DNA of 64,000 nucleotides from Paenibacillus sp. An7 (lineage in GTDB: Bacteria; Bacillota; Bacilli; Paenibacillales; Paenibacillaceae). The notes below the pieces were generated by a model. The model ran no database searches and had not been told where the DNA came from. It saw only the letters and a list, made by a program, of their open reading frames with translations. Where the stretch lies: assembly GCF_009870785.1 (NCBI RefSeq), contig NZ_WTWX01000016.1, forward strand, positions 1-64,000, written 5' to 3'. Shown piece after piece: positions 1 through 8,642 of this stretch. The position numbers and the translations under genes were made by a program. The first letter of the stretch is position 1, and every line of letters begins with the position of its first letter.

Positions 1-30
1 GAAAAGGTCTTCCTTTTTGCTATTTATCTA

Positions 31-130
31 TTTACACAAAATATTTTACGCTCTCGTTTCTACAGTCTGAGATGAAAAGTAACCTTCAAATGTATTGCTT
101 CTTATCAGGAAAAAATATATTTTGTGTAAA
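31..130. repeat. Spaced 14-bp inverted repeat in leading intergenic region
   Basis: The first 340 bases hold no gene I can support. Two perfect 14-base arms face each other: TTTACACAAAATAT at 31-44 and its reverse complement at 117-130, with 72 bases between. The spacing is too long for a terminator. It could be a pair of regulator sites for the operon starting at 341 or for a gene to the left of the window. Function is not known. Confidence 0.4.
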
Positions 131-340
131 GGAAAATATCCTAAACTTATAGAAGATATTGGTATAGTCTATGCTTCTTATTAGCTGATTAGGGTCAGTA
201 ATTGTGATGACTGTTTATACTTTTCCTGAAAAAGAGAGTGCGCTAGAAAGTGAACCTATGTTCAGCCCGAAAATTTTCTGAACAATGTAAAGAGCAGATA
301 AGATACATAAATATCATTAGGGAATGGAGTTGGTATTATC

Positions 341-1285
341 ATGAAATACCGGAAATTAGGAAGAACGGGACTTGATGTATCCGTACTTAGTTTCGGTGCT
401 TCTTCGCTTGGCTCTATTTTCCGTCAGACAGATGACAATGAGAGTATGCACACTGTTCATGCAGCTATTGATGCGGGTATTAATTATATTGATGTATCCC
501 CCTATTACGGACATACCAAAGCAGAAAGTGTGCTCGGCAAGGCATTGCAGCAAATTCCTCGGGATACATTTTTGCTCTCCTCTAAGGCCGGACGTTACGG
601 TGAGAACAGTTTTGATTTTACATCAGCGAGGATCCTAAGAAGCGTAGAGGAAAGTCTGGCGCGTCTACATACCGATTATTTAGATATACTTTTCTTGCAT
701 GATATTGAGTTTGTTCCTGCTCAAATCATTCTCGAAGAGGCGGTTCCTGCTCTTTATAAGTTAAAGAATCAAGGGAAAATCCGTTACTGCGGGATCAGTG
801 GGTTGCCGTTGAAGCTCTTTAACACAATTCTTCCGCAAATTGAAGTTGATACAATCCTGTCATATTGTCATTATTCATTAAATGACACCTCATTGTTGGA
901 TTTACTCCCCCTCTTAACTCACAGAAATATAGGACTTGTCAATGCCTCCCCGTTATCCATGGGTTTGCTAAGCAACCGCGAGACTCCGGATTGGCATCCG
1001 GCCAGCAAGGAACTTAAAGCAACATGTTGTAAAGCGGCAGAATACTGTGCATCTCACGGCGTTGATATCGCCAAATTGGCCATACAGTTCTCAACAGAAA
1101 ATGAAGACATTCCTACAACGCTCGTAAGTACTGCGAATCCAGATAATATTGTGAGAAATGCAGTATGGACTGAGGAGCCCCTCGACCGGTCCCTCTTAAA
1201 GGAAGTTCTTGAGATACTGAAACCGGTTCACAATCTATCTTGGAAGAGTGGACTAGACGAATACAATGAAACAGCTCTAGATTAA
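341..1285 (+). CDS. Aldo/keto reductase, L-fucose/L-galactose dehydrogenase-like
   Basis: A 314-residue NAD(P)-dependent aldo/keto reductase of the branch that includes plant L-galactose dehydrogenase and bacterial D-threo-aldose 1-dehydrogenases. The N-terminal MKYRKLGRTGLDVS block and the AKR tetrad are visible: Asp and Tyr in IDVSPYYG (about 51-58), Lys in SSKAGRY (about 82) and His in LFLHDIE (about 120). Length is normal for a full TIM barrel. The start has a GGAG about 13 bases upstream. The zinc alcohol dehydrogenase follows after 15 bases, so the two are probably co-transcribed and may act in sequence on a sugar and its aldonate. The sugar itself is inference; the family call is firm. 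Confidence 0.85.
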   Translation: MKYRKLGRTGLDVSVLSFGASSLGSIFRQTDDNESMHTVHAAIDAGINYIDVSPYYGHTKAESVLGKALQQIPRDTFLLSSKAGRYGENSFDFTSARILRSVEESLARLHTDYLDILFLHDIEFVPAQIILEEAVPALYKLKNQGKIRYCGISGLPLKLFNTILPQIEVDTILSYCHYSLNDTSLLDLLPLLTHRNIGLVNASPLSMGLLSNRETPDWHPASKELKATCCKAAEYCASHGVDIAKLAIQFSTENEDIPTTLVSTANPDNIVRNAVWTEEPLDRSLLKEVLEILKPVHNLSWKSGLDEYNETALD

Positions 1286-1300
1286 AGGAGGAACCGTGTA

Positions 1301-2317
1301 ATGAAGGGGATTGTATGTGAAGAGATCGGAACATTAACATTCAGGGATGATCTAGAAGAACCTGTATTGAAACCAGGACATGCAATTGTACATGTTCGGC
1401 GAATTGGTATCTGCGGTACCGATTATCATGCATATTTAGGTAACCAGCCTTTCTTTCATTATCCGAGGATACTTGGTCATGAACTAGCTGGAGTAATTGA
1501 AGAGATTGGAGATAATGATTTTGGGCTTCGGCCCGGCGACCAGGTAAGTATTGTGCCCTATATGCACTGTGGCTGCTGTATTGCTTGTCGAAACGGCAAA
1601 ACCAATTGCTGCCAGAACATGAGAGTACTTGGTGTTCATATTGACGGGGGAATGAGAGAGCGGATCTGCATTCCGGTCGAACATTTAATCAATACAAACA
1701 GTATGACCTTGGATCAGTCCGTTATCCTCGAACCTTTGGCCATTGGAGCTCATGCGGTACGAAGATGCGGGGCGACTGCGGGCAGTACAGTGCTGGTCAT
1801 TGGTGCAGGTCCAATAGGTCTTGGGGTCATGGCCATGGCAAAATTCGCGGGTGCCCGTGTATTTGCAATGGATGTGAATGAAGAGCGTCTGGCTTTTTGC
1901 AAGTCCTGGGTTAAGGTTGAAGATACGCTGAATGCTATGCAGAATCCTAAGGAGAAACTTGCTGAAATGACAAATGGTGATCTTGCTCCTGTCATAATCG
2001 ATGCTACGGGCAATGCAAAATCTATGATGAATACATTTGAGATGGTATCGCATGGCGGATCAATAACCTATGTGGGTTTGGTGAATGGTAACATTTCCTT
2101 TCATGATCCGGACTTTCACAGTCGTGAAATTACTTTGATGGGAAGTAGAAATGCTACCATGGAGGATTTCGATCTTGTAATTCAGGCGGTATCAACCGGA
2201 TATATTAATCCCGGCGGTTATCTGACACATCGCTCCAGCTTCGAGAATATGATTGGAGAATTTAATAGTTGGCTTAAACCTGCATCGGGCGTCATTAAGG
2301 CAGTGGTTGAGTTATAA
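1301..2317 (+). CDS. Zinc-dependent alcohol/sugar-acid dehydrogenase (MDR family)
   Basis: A 338-residue medium-chain dehydrogenase. The catalytic zinc ligands appear in ICGTDYHAY and GHELAG (about 38-68). The structural zinc site is the four-cysteine cluster CGCCIACRNGKTNCC (about 91-105). The Rossmann motif VIGAGPIG lies near 167-174. The overall pattern resembles L-gulonate or L-galactonate 5-dehydrogenases and other polyol dehydrogenases. It sits 15 bases behind the aldo/keto reductase with an AAAGGAGG ribosome binding site, which suggests an operon oxidising a sugar first to an aldonate and then to a keto-acid. Substrate cannot be read from sequence. Confidence 0.85.
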   Translation: MKGIVCEEIGTLTFRDDLEEPVLKPGHAIVHVRRIGICGTDYHAYLGNQPFFHYPRILGHELAGVIEEIGDNDFGLRPGDQVSIVPYMHCGCCIACRNGKTNCCQNMRVLGVHIDGGMRERICIPVEHLINTNSMTLDQSVILEPLAIGAHAVRRCGATAGSTVLVIGAGPIGLGVMAMAKFAGARVFAMDVNEERLAFCKSWVKVEDTLNAMQNPKEKLAEMTNGDLAPVIIDATGNAKSMMNTFEMVSHGGSITYVGLVNGNISFHDPDFHSREITLMGSRNATMEDFDLVIQAVSTGYINPGGYLTHRSSFENMIGEFNSWLKPASGVIKAVVEL

Positions 2318-2334
2318 GCAACGGGGAAGTTGTT

Positions 2335-2369
2335 CTTACAAGATTGAGTTTTGTGGACGATCTTGTAAG
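2335..2369 (+). other. Hairpin after the dehydrogenase gene, no T-run
   Basis: Perfect 10-bp inverted repeat, CTTACAAGAT at 2335-2344 and its complement at 2360-2369, just behind the dehydrogenase stop. It is not followed by a T-run, so it is a poor intrinsic terminator. It may stabilise the mRNA end. The rest of 2318-2507 shows nothing else supportable. Confidence 0.4.
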
Positions 2370-2507
2370 TAATGGTATAGGCAAAAGCAGAAGGCAGTCC
2401 CATCTGAACTTCAACCCCTTGCGCGGTTAAATACTTGATACAGACCCGATGAAACGAGAAGAAGTCGTTAAGACGATCTTGGATTACATCAAAGGAGGGC
2501 ACCTGAC

Positions 2508-3122
2508 ATGACATCTACCGAAAGGCATATTTATATGGTTAGACATGCAGAATCTATGTATATTCATGGAGAGGAACGTTCACGAGGCCTTACGGAGCAA
2601 GGTTTAGAGTACGCGAAGTGTGTTGCAAATGTGTTCGCCGATATTAAGGTAGATGCTGTGGTCTCAAGTCCTTATAGAAGAGCCATTCAGACGGTTCAAT
2701 ATGTAGCAGAGCAAAAAAGGCTTCCGATCGTAGAATACGAAAATTTGCGTGAACGTTTGATAACAGGACCCCTTTATGAGGAAGAATGGGAAGTTGTTCT
2801 CCAGGCCATCAAAAAGTCATTTGAGGACAAGGATTACTCGCTGCACGGAGGAGAGTCGACAAAGCAGGCGCAAGAGCGGTCTATTCCTGTTCTTGAACTT
2901 CTGCTGGAACAATATGCGGGAAAGCAAGTTGTCATTGGCACGCACGGGAATATTATGACCATAATAATGAACTATTATGATTCAAATTATGGGTTTTCTT
3001 TTTGGAAACAAACCACGATGCCGGATATCTACCATTTAATTTTTCGTGATATGAAGCTGACCAAAGTAGAGCGCATATGGAATACCCCTATACAACAAGA
3101 ATCAAGGAGAACGATTTTATGA
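2508..3122 (+). CDS. Histidine phosphatase family protein (phosphoglycerate-mutase-like)
   Basis: A 204-residue cytoplasmic phosphatase of the histidine phosphatase superfamily. The catalytic motif is MVRHAES (about 10-16), with RHA in place of the common RHG. A second conserved histidine lies in IGTHGNIM (about 145). SSPYRRAIQT near 54-63 supplies the usual arginine. An AAAGGAGGGC ribosome binding site sits about 8 bases before the ATG. The stop overlaps the start of the YjbR-type gene (ATGA), so the two are translationally coupled. The physiological substrate is unknown. Confidence 0.85.
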   Translation: MTSTERHIYMVRHAESMYIHGEERSRGLTEQGLEYAKCVANVFADIKVDAVVSSPYRRAIQTVQYVAEQKRLPIVEYENLRERLITGPLYEEEWEVVLQAIKKSFEDKDYSLHGGESTKQAQERSIPVLELLLEQYAGKQVVIGTHGNIMTIIMNYYDSNYGFSFWKQTTMPDIYHLIFRDMKLTKVERIWNTPIQQESRRTIL

Positions 3123-3481
3123 AGAACGATACCATTAAAGCATATTGTCTTTCTAAAAAGGGGGCAAAAGAAGATTACCCTTTTGGTCCTGCGCCCCTTG
3201 TTGTCAAAATCGGAGGCAAGATGTTTGCCTTAATAACGTTCAACGAGAAACAGGAAGCTACTGATATTTCTCTCAAATGTAATCCCGTGATTGCTGAAAA
3301 TTTACGAGAACAACACGAAGAAGTAGTTCCCGGCTATCATCTCAACAAGAAGCACTGGAATTCAATATCTCTTCAAGGAAGTTTATCGCTTGAAGATGTA
3401 ACATCAATGATTGATCATTCCTATGAGCTGGTACTGAACAGCCTGACGAAAAAACAACAAGAGCTAATCCTTACTTTGTAA
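3119..3481 (+). CDS. MmcQ/YjbR family protein
   Basis: A 120-residue protein of the MmcQ/YjbR (CyaY-like fold) family, often annotated as DNA-binding although its role is not established. Family features are an N-terminal AYCLSKKGAKEDYPFG block, a central FALITFN strand and a C-terminal HWNSISL segment followed by a helix ending in SYELVLNSL. The reading frame is open further upstream, but I place the start at the ATG overlapping the phosphatase stop. That ATG has an AAGGAG 5' to it and gives the normal family length. Confidence 0.8.
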   Translation: MKNDTIKAYCLSKKGAKEDYPFGPAPLVVKIGGKMFALITFNEKQEATDISLKCNPVIAENLREQHEEVVPGYHLNKKHWNSISLQGSLSLEDVTSMIDHSYELVLNSLTKKQQELILTL

Positions 3482-3608
3482 ATGGTAATTCTTTTTGCAG
3501 AAACTTTGGAGAAAAGGATATCCTCCTGATTCGCTTAAATCTTTCACGTACATCAGTTTCACGTAGACACCTAATTCGCATAGATCATTCATGTAGACCT
3601 AATTCAAG

Positions 3609-3648
3609 AAGGCTTGCTCCAAAACCAAGGGGTAAGCCTTTTTTTTGC
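3609..3648 (+). terminator. Rho-independent terminator
   Basis: The stem pairs AAGGCTT near 3609 with AAGCCTT near 3634 and is followed by a run of T. It ends the phosphatase/YjbR operon. Between 3564 and 3605 a small imperfect direct repeat (GTAGAC, optional A, CCTAATTC) precedes it. Confidence 0.8.
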
Positions 3649-3962
3649 TTTTTCAGCCAGAAATCAAGAGGAAATATTAATGTAATAAAATTTTTATGTA
3701 CTGAACTAGATAATGCTCTGAGCACTGGTGGTAATCCTTAAGACGTCAAATATTAGGAACAGAGTCAGTGAAAAGAATAGGCAAATAATAAAATGCAATC
3801 CTATGGAAGATAAAGAACAGATCGACTAGAAAAAGGGTAATGATTATAAAAGTAAATAGTGGAAGAGAGCCGTGAGGTAGATCTCATGTTCGATTGATAT
3901 TTTTGGTTGATATCCTTATTTTTTAAATAATTGTGACAGAATAAATGAGCTATGATAGATTT

Positions 3963-4013
3963 TGATTTTTTTTGATAGAAAGTGATTGTTTTTTGATGAT
4001 TTTATGATACTAT
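3963..4013 (+). promoter_or_regulatory. fru operon promoter with direct repeats (candidate FruR operators)
   Basis: The stretch 3482-4036 has no gene. Close to fruR there are two direct repeats, TGATTTTTTTTGAT at 3963-3976 and TGATTGTTTTTTGAT at 3983-3997, starting 20 bases apart (two helical turns). A possible sigma-A promoter is TTGTTT (3986-3991), 16 bases, TACTAT (4008-4013). The repeats would then cover the -35 region, a plausible site for autoregulation by the DeoR-type repressor encoded just downstream. The operator assignment is inference. Confidence 0.45.
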
Positions 4014-4036
4014 AAGAACTGTCAGGAGGAATGGGA

Positions 4037-4783
4037 ATGCTTACTGAAGAACGATACCGTTTGATTTTAGAACGCTTACAATCACGCGGCGTTGTCAAAC
4101 TGCAAGAGCTTGTAGAGTTGCTAGGTGCTTCTGAATCAACAGTTAGAAGAGATCTTATTGATCTGGAGGCAAATCGTCTGCTTAAGCGAGTCCATGGTGG
4201 TGCTTCACTAATTACACAAAAAAGTACCGAACCAGGTATGGATGAAAAAACATTCAAAAACATTCGTGAAAAAAATAAAATTGCCAGGCTCGCAGCAATG
4301 CAATTGCAAAATGGCGATTGTATCTATCTAGATGCAGGTACAACTACACTTTCCATGATTCCTTATATAGAAGCACAGAATATTACAGTAGTAACGAATG
4401 GATTGTCTCATGTGGATGCGTTAGTCTCCAAAAATATCCGCAGTTACTTGCTTGGCGGCTTGATGAAAACGCATACGAAAGCAGTCATAGGGAGTATCGC
4501 ACTTCAAAATATGAATCAATTCCGTTTTGATAAATCGTTTATTGGTACGAATGGAATTGATGTAAAGATGGGGTATACTACTCCTGACCCGGAGGAAGCC
4601 TTAATAAAACGGAATGCGCATTTGTTGTCTGGTGAAACTTTTGTGCTAGCTGATTCCAGTAAATTTGGTGAAATTGCGTTTGCTAAGTTGTTTGACTTGA
4701 ATGAAGCAACGCTAATTACCGATATGGTGCCTGAACCATATAAAGTTCCCATTAGTCAGAAATATAAAGTAATCGAGGGATGA
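4037..4783 (+). CDS. fruR: DeoR/GlpR-family repressor of the fructose operon
   Basis: A 248-residue DeoR-type regulator. The N-terminal winged helix-turn-helix (MLTEERYRLILERLQSRGVV and onward, with SESTVRRDLIDLE as recognition helix, about 33-47) precedes a sugar-phosphate sensor domain containing DAGTTTLSM and LADSSKFGE. The start is set at 4037, not at the ATG six bases earlier: AGGAGG ends at 4029, which leaves 7 bases to this ATG but only 1 to the other. It is first in fruR-fruK-fruA, three bases from fruK. By analogy with Bacillus FruR it should be relieved by fructose 1-phosphate. Confidence 0.9.
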   Translation: MLTEERYRLILERLQSRGVVKLQELVELLGASESTVRRDLIDLEANRLLKRVHGGASLITQKSTEPGMDEKTFKNIREKNKIARLAAMQLQNGDCIYLDAGTTTLSMIPYIEAQNITVVTNGLSHVDALVSKNIRSYLLGGLMKTHTKAVIGSIALQNMNQFRFDKSFIGTNGIDVKMGYTTPDPEEALIKRNAHLLSGETFVLADSSKFGEIAFAKLFDLNEATLITDMVPEPYKVPISQKYKVIEG

Positions 4784-4786
4784 ACA

Positions 4787-5701
4787 ATGATCTACACAGT
4801 GACACTGAATCCTTCCATTGATTATATCGTGGAAGTTGAACAATTACAGCTCGGTCATTTAAACCGAATGAAACGGGATTTGAAGTTACCTGGAGGAAAA
4901 GGGATTAACGTTTCTAGAGTTCTTACCCAGCTTGGTGCGGAAAATACAGCGATGGGATTCCTTGGCGGTTTCACAGGTGAATTCATTCGTGATTTCTTAT
5001 CTAAGAGCACGGTTGCTTCCGACTTTGTATCGATTTCTGATGATACAAGAATTAATGTGAAGCTGAAGCATGGCGATGAAACGGAAATTAATGGACTAGG
5101 ACCTGCAATTACGAATGAAGAAGCGCAAGCTCTTGTAGCAAAGCTCTCTCATTTGAGAAAAGGCGATATTCTCGTTCTTTCGGGCAGTGTACCTCCTTCA
5201 CTTGGCAGTGACTTTTATGATCGATTAATTCAGGTTTGTAAAGAAGCAGGGGCTGACTTTGTTATCGATACAACGGGAGAAGCCTTGTTACAAGCACTGA
5301 AAGATAAACCTCTGCTTGTAAAGCCGAATCATCATGAACTGGCAGAACTATTCGGCGTTACCATTGATACGAAAGAGGATTTGGTGAAATATGGCCGGAA
5401 ACTACTGGAAAATGGTGCTAAGCATGTGCTGATCTCTATGGCGGGTGAAGGTGCATTGTTAATTACGGATAATGAGGTGTATCACGCTAATGTTCCTGCT
5501 GGTAAAGTGAAAAATTCAGTAGGTGCTGGAGATTCCATGATTGCTGGCTTTATTGGAACGTTTGCTCTGACAGGCGATGTACTGAAAGCGTTCCGTACGG
5601 GTGTTGCTTCAGGTAGTGCGACTGCGTTCTCCGACGATCTTGCAGTGAAAGAACAGATTGAAGCACTGATCCCTGAGGTCCAAATTAATGAGTGGAAATA
5701 A
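4787..5701 (+). CDS. fruK: 1-phosphofructokinase
   Basis: A 304-residue PfkB-family kinase that phosphorylates fructose 1-phosphate to fructose 1,6-bisphosphate. It has the hexose-phosphate kinase opening MIYTVTLNPSIDYIV, the PGGKGINVSRVL substrate block (about 37-48) and the C-terminal PfkB signature NSVGAGDSMIAGF with the catalytic Asp (about 245-257). The end of fruR supplies the ribosome binding site (GAGGGA). Its place between the repressor and the fructose PTS transporter favours FruK over tagatose-6-phosphate kinase. Confidence 0.93.
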   Translation: MIYTVTLNPSIDYIVEVEQLQLGHLNRMKRDLKLPGGKGINVSRVLTQLGAENTAMGFLGGFTGEFIRDFLSKSTVASDFVSISDDTRINVKLKHGDETEINGLGPAITNEEAQALVAKLSHLRKGDILVLSGSVPPSLGSDFYDRLIQVCKEAGADFVIDTTGEALLQALKDKPLLVKPNHHELAELFGVTIDTKEDLVKYGRKLLENGAKHVLISMAGEGALLITDNEVYHANVPAGKVKNSVGAGDSMIAGFIGTFALTGDVLKAFRTGVASGSATAFSDDLAVKEQIEALIPEVQINEWK

Positions 5702-5762
5702 CATACAACATGGGTAAGGAAATTCGATTTTTCATACTTGTCTAAGTAAAGGAGTGCATACT

Positions 5763-7730
5763 GTGAGAATTACAGATCTAATGATCAAAGACGTAATGAT
5801 AATGGATTTAAAGGCAACAACAAAGGCCGAAGCCATTGATGAACTGATTGCGAGCCTTAACAAAAGCGGAAGAATTAACGACCCGGACTTGTTCAAGGAA
5901 GCGATCTATAAGAGAGAAGAGCAATCAAGTACGGGGATTGGTGGAGGTATTGCGATGCCGCATGCCAAAACGAAAGCCGTAAATGAACCAACGGTTGTTT
6001 TTGCAAAAAGCAAAGCAGGGATTGACTATGATTCTTTAGACGGAGCACCAGCTCATGTATTCTTTATGATTGCTGCCCCGGAAGGAGCAGGGAATACGCA
6101 TCTTCGTACGCTTGCTGCTTTGTCTAAGCTGTTAATTGACGCTGACTTCATTGAGCAATTGATGAATACGAAAACACCAGATGAAGTAACTGCGTTATTC
6201 GATGATAAACAACAAAGTGAAGAAGAAGAGCAAGCGAAAAAAGAAGCAGAAAAGAAAGCTGCATCTGAAGCAGCTCCTGCAGAAACAAAAGAAAAAGCAG
6301 ATACAAAATCAAAAACAGAAGCAGAAACCAAAGCAGATTCTTCCGAAGATTTTGTTGTAGCCGTTACGGCTTGCCCGACGGGTATTGCTCATACTTTTAT
6401 GGCAGAGGATGCATTGCTTAAAAAAGCAAAAGAGATGGGAGTAAGTATCCGGGTAGAGACAAACGGAGCAGAAGGTGCAAAGAACGTTCTGACTGAAGAT
6501 GAAATTCGCCGGGCAAAAGGAGTCATTATTGCAGCTGGTAAAAAGGTGGATCTGGACCGTTTCCATGGAAAACCTGTACTTCAGCGCCCTGTAGCGGACG
6601 GAATTCGCAAGCCAGAGGAACTAATTACTAAGGCTTTAAAAGGTGATGCACCTATACTTCAGGCGGATGCAGGGTCATCCACTTCCTCTGCGGACGAAGA
6701 AAAGACAAGCATAGGAAGTACGCTCTATAAAAACCTCATGAACGGGATTTCGCATATGCTTCCATTCGTGGTAGGTGGAGGTATCCTGCTTGCTATCTCA
6801 TTCCTCATTGAACAAGCAGCTGGTTCGGAAAGTCCGCTCTTCCAGTTACTACAGACCATTGGAGGCGGAGATGGAGCATTCCACTTCCTGATTCCGGTCC
6901 TTGCTGGTTTTATTGCGATGAGTATTGGAGATCGTTCAGCTCTTATGCCTGGTATGGTCGGCGGTTTAATGGCAGTAAATGCAAACGCTGGGTTCCTTGG
7001 CGGTCTTGCAGCCGGTTTTCTAGCGGGTTATGTAATTCTTGGTCTGCGTAGAGTGTTTAAATATTTACCATCAGCAATTGATGGACTGAAATCCATTATG
7101 CTATATCCTGTTTTTGGTCTTCTGATTACCGGTGCATTAATGTACTACATTCTTTCACCGATTTTCAGTTGGATTAACGTAGGTTTGGTAGACATACTGA
7201 ATAACCTCGGTACAGGGAACATGGTGCTTCTTGGTGTCATTCTTGGAGGAATGATGTCCGTTGATATGGGTGGTCCGTTTAATAAAGCAGCATATACATT
7301 CTCCATTGGTGTCTTTACTTCCAGCGGGAACGAGAATGGGCTGATGATGGCAGCAGTAATGGCTGGCGGTATGGTTCCGCCGCTTGCAATTGCCCTAGCT
7401 ACAACGTTCTTCAAGAACAAGTTTACGGAACAAGAACGTAAATCAGGGGTAACCAACTACGTGCTGGGACTTTCCTTCATTACCGAAGGTGCGATTCCAT
7501 TTGCAGCAGCTGATCCGCTTCGTGTTCTGACTTCCTGTATTATTGGTTCCGGTATTGCAGGCGGACTAACACAATTGTGGGGAATTAACCTTCCCGCACC
7601 GCATGGCGGTATTTTTGTAGCTGCACTTGCTAACCATGCACTGCTGTTCTTACTTGCTGTAGCGATTGGTGCCGTTGTGTCTGGTTTGATTCTTGGACTT
7701 TGGAAAAAGCCAATTGAAGTAAAAGCATAA
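5763..7730 (+). CDS. fruA: Fructose-specific PTS transporter, fused EIIABC
   Basis: A 655-residue fused permease that imports fructose as fructose 1-phosphate. EIIA (about 1-145) carries the phospho-accepting His67 in GIAMPHAKT. A Glu/Lys/Ala-rich linker (about 150-193) follows. EIIB (about 195-295) has its active Cys204 in TACPTGIAHT. EIIC (about 315-655) is polytopic, with GGGILLAISF and DMGGPFNKAAY motifs. The start is the GTG at 5763, 8 bases after AAGGAG. An in-frame GTG at 5754 overlaps that ribosome binding site and is rejected. It is the last gene of the fru operon. Confidence 0.93.
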   Translation: MRITDLMIKDVMIMDLKATTKAEAIDELIASLNKSGRINDPDLFKEAIYKREEQSSTGIGGGIAMPHAKTKAVNEPTVVFAKSKAGIDYDSLDGAPAHVFFMIAAPEGAGNTHLRTLAALSKLLIDADFIEQLMNTKTPDEVTALFDDKQQSEEEEQAKKEAEKKAASEAAPAETKEKADTKSKTEAETKADSSEDFVVAVTACPTGIAHTFMAEDALLKKAKEMGVSIRVETNGAEGAKNVLTEDEIRRAKGVIIAAGKKVDLDRFHGKPVLQRPVADGIRKPEELITKALKGDAPILQADAGSSTSSADEEKTSIGSTLYKNLMNGISHMLPFVVGGGILLAISFLIEQAAGSESPLFQLLQTIGGGDGAFHFLIPVLAGFIAMSIGDRSALMPGMVGGLMAVNANAGFLGGLAAGFLAGYVILGLRRVFKYLPSAIDGLKSIMLYPVFGLLITGALMYYILSPIFSWINVGLVDILNNLGTGNMVLLGVILGGMMSVDMGGPFNKAAYTFSIGVFTSSGNENGLMMAAVMAGGMVPPLAIALATTFFKNKFTEQERKSGVTNYVLGLSFITEGAIPFAAADPLRVLTSCIIGSGIAGGLTQLWGINLPAPHGGIFVAALANHALLFLLAVAIGAVVSGLILGLWKKPIEVKA

Positions 7731-7743
7731 GATATGAATGATG

Positions 7744-7776
7744 AAACCTGGAAGGGAATAACCTTCCGGGTTTTAT
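7744..7776. terminator. Terminator between convergent fruA and MOSC genes
   Basis: AACCTGGAAGG pairs with CCTTCCGGGTT across a short AT loop, followed by TTTT on the plus strand and preceded by an A-poor run. It lies between two convergent genes. Confidence 0.75.
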
Positions 7777-7787
7777 TATTTATAAGG

Positions 7788-8516
7788 CTAATCCAAAAGT
7801 ACGACTTCATCCCCTTCGGTAACAATACCCGTCTGCAGTACAGAAGCATAAATACCAAACTGGTTATTCCGCTCTGTAACTACCTTCTTCAGCAGAGAGG
7901 GGTCACGCTCGGAACTTTCTGGATCAACATTAATAATGGAGCAACGCTTACAAGGACGTTTAATAAGTAAGATAACGCTCTCTCCAATCTGCATCCTTTT
8001 GCCAAACCATTCATCCTCAATAAAAGGAACCTGATGGGCAAGCGACAATACGAAGTTGGGCCGAAATCTACGTGAATCCACTTCATTATTTGCCCATAGT
8101 TTCTCAAGTTCTGAAATGGAAGCATCTGTGACAAGTTGAATCGGTTCTTCTTCGATCGCTCCTAAGGGCACATGAGCAGGCTCGAACTGGATTGGCACGA
8201 TTTCTTTTTTATACAGTTCTTCTAATGTTCGATTCAGTTCCTCATCACCAAAATAATATTTCTGTCCCTGAGGGGTAATGACTTCTACACGAGGGAAATG
8301 TTCTTGATCTTCTTGATCAGTAAAATGTGCCTGAAAACTAGCCATTTGCGGCAACTGAGTAATCGTTACATATTGATTTTGATTTGATTTGTGTACAAAA
8401 GCATGACTGCGATCCCCATAGAGTCCATATTCCATCACTTGAGTACGGGGTACCCGTTCTCCTTGGAACGATTTTATAGGATGACGTACAATTTCTTTGA
8501 TCCGGCCGACATACAT
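7788..8516 (-). CDS. MOSC domain-containing protein
   Basis: A 242-residue MOSC protein, the domain shared with molybdenum cofactor sulfurases and mARC-type reductases. An N-terminal beta-barrel segment (MYVGRIKEIVRHPIKSFQGE, about 1-20) precedes the MOSC domain, whose conserved cysteine lies in RPCKRCSI (about 190). The C-terminal GDEVVLLD strand is typical. AAGGAG precedes the ATG. The reaction is unknown, and there are no molybdopterin genes beside it. Confidence 0.85.
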   Translation of the reverse strand: MYVGRIKEIVRHPIKSFQGERVPRTQVMEYGLYGDRSHAFVHKSNQNQYVTITQLPQMASFQAHFTDQEDQEHFPRVEVITPQGQKYYFGDEELNRTLEELYKKEIVPIQFEPAHVPLGAIEEEPIQLVTDASISELEKLWANNEVDSRRFRPNFVLSLAHQVPFIEDEWFGKRMQIGESVILLIKRPCKRCSIINVDPESSERDPSLLKKVVTERNNQFGIYASVLQTGIVTEGDEVVLLD

Positions 8517-8642
8517 AGCGCTTCACTCCTTCGATTTCATGAAAAGGTAGAGCAGGTGGTAGATAACACTTATAGATATATAATAACTTGATAATGGCAC
8601 TTTTTGGGGTAACATTAGAAAAAACAGGGAAAGAGGATGCGA

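Noticed and set aside
2449-2511. A 20-codon frame ending in ATGA overlap with the histidine phosphatase gene
   Set aside because: It has no ribosome binding site and no recognisable content; the AAAGGAGG it contains belongs to the phosphatase gene.
3564-3605. Small imperfect direct repeat, GTAGAC...CCTAATTC
   Set aside because: Two short imperfect copies directly before a terminator; no sign of a regulator site or mobile element.
8391-8591. Plus-strand open frame overlapping the start of the MOSC gene
   Set aside because: It is antisense to a well-supported gene and its product has no recognisable feature.
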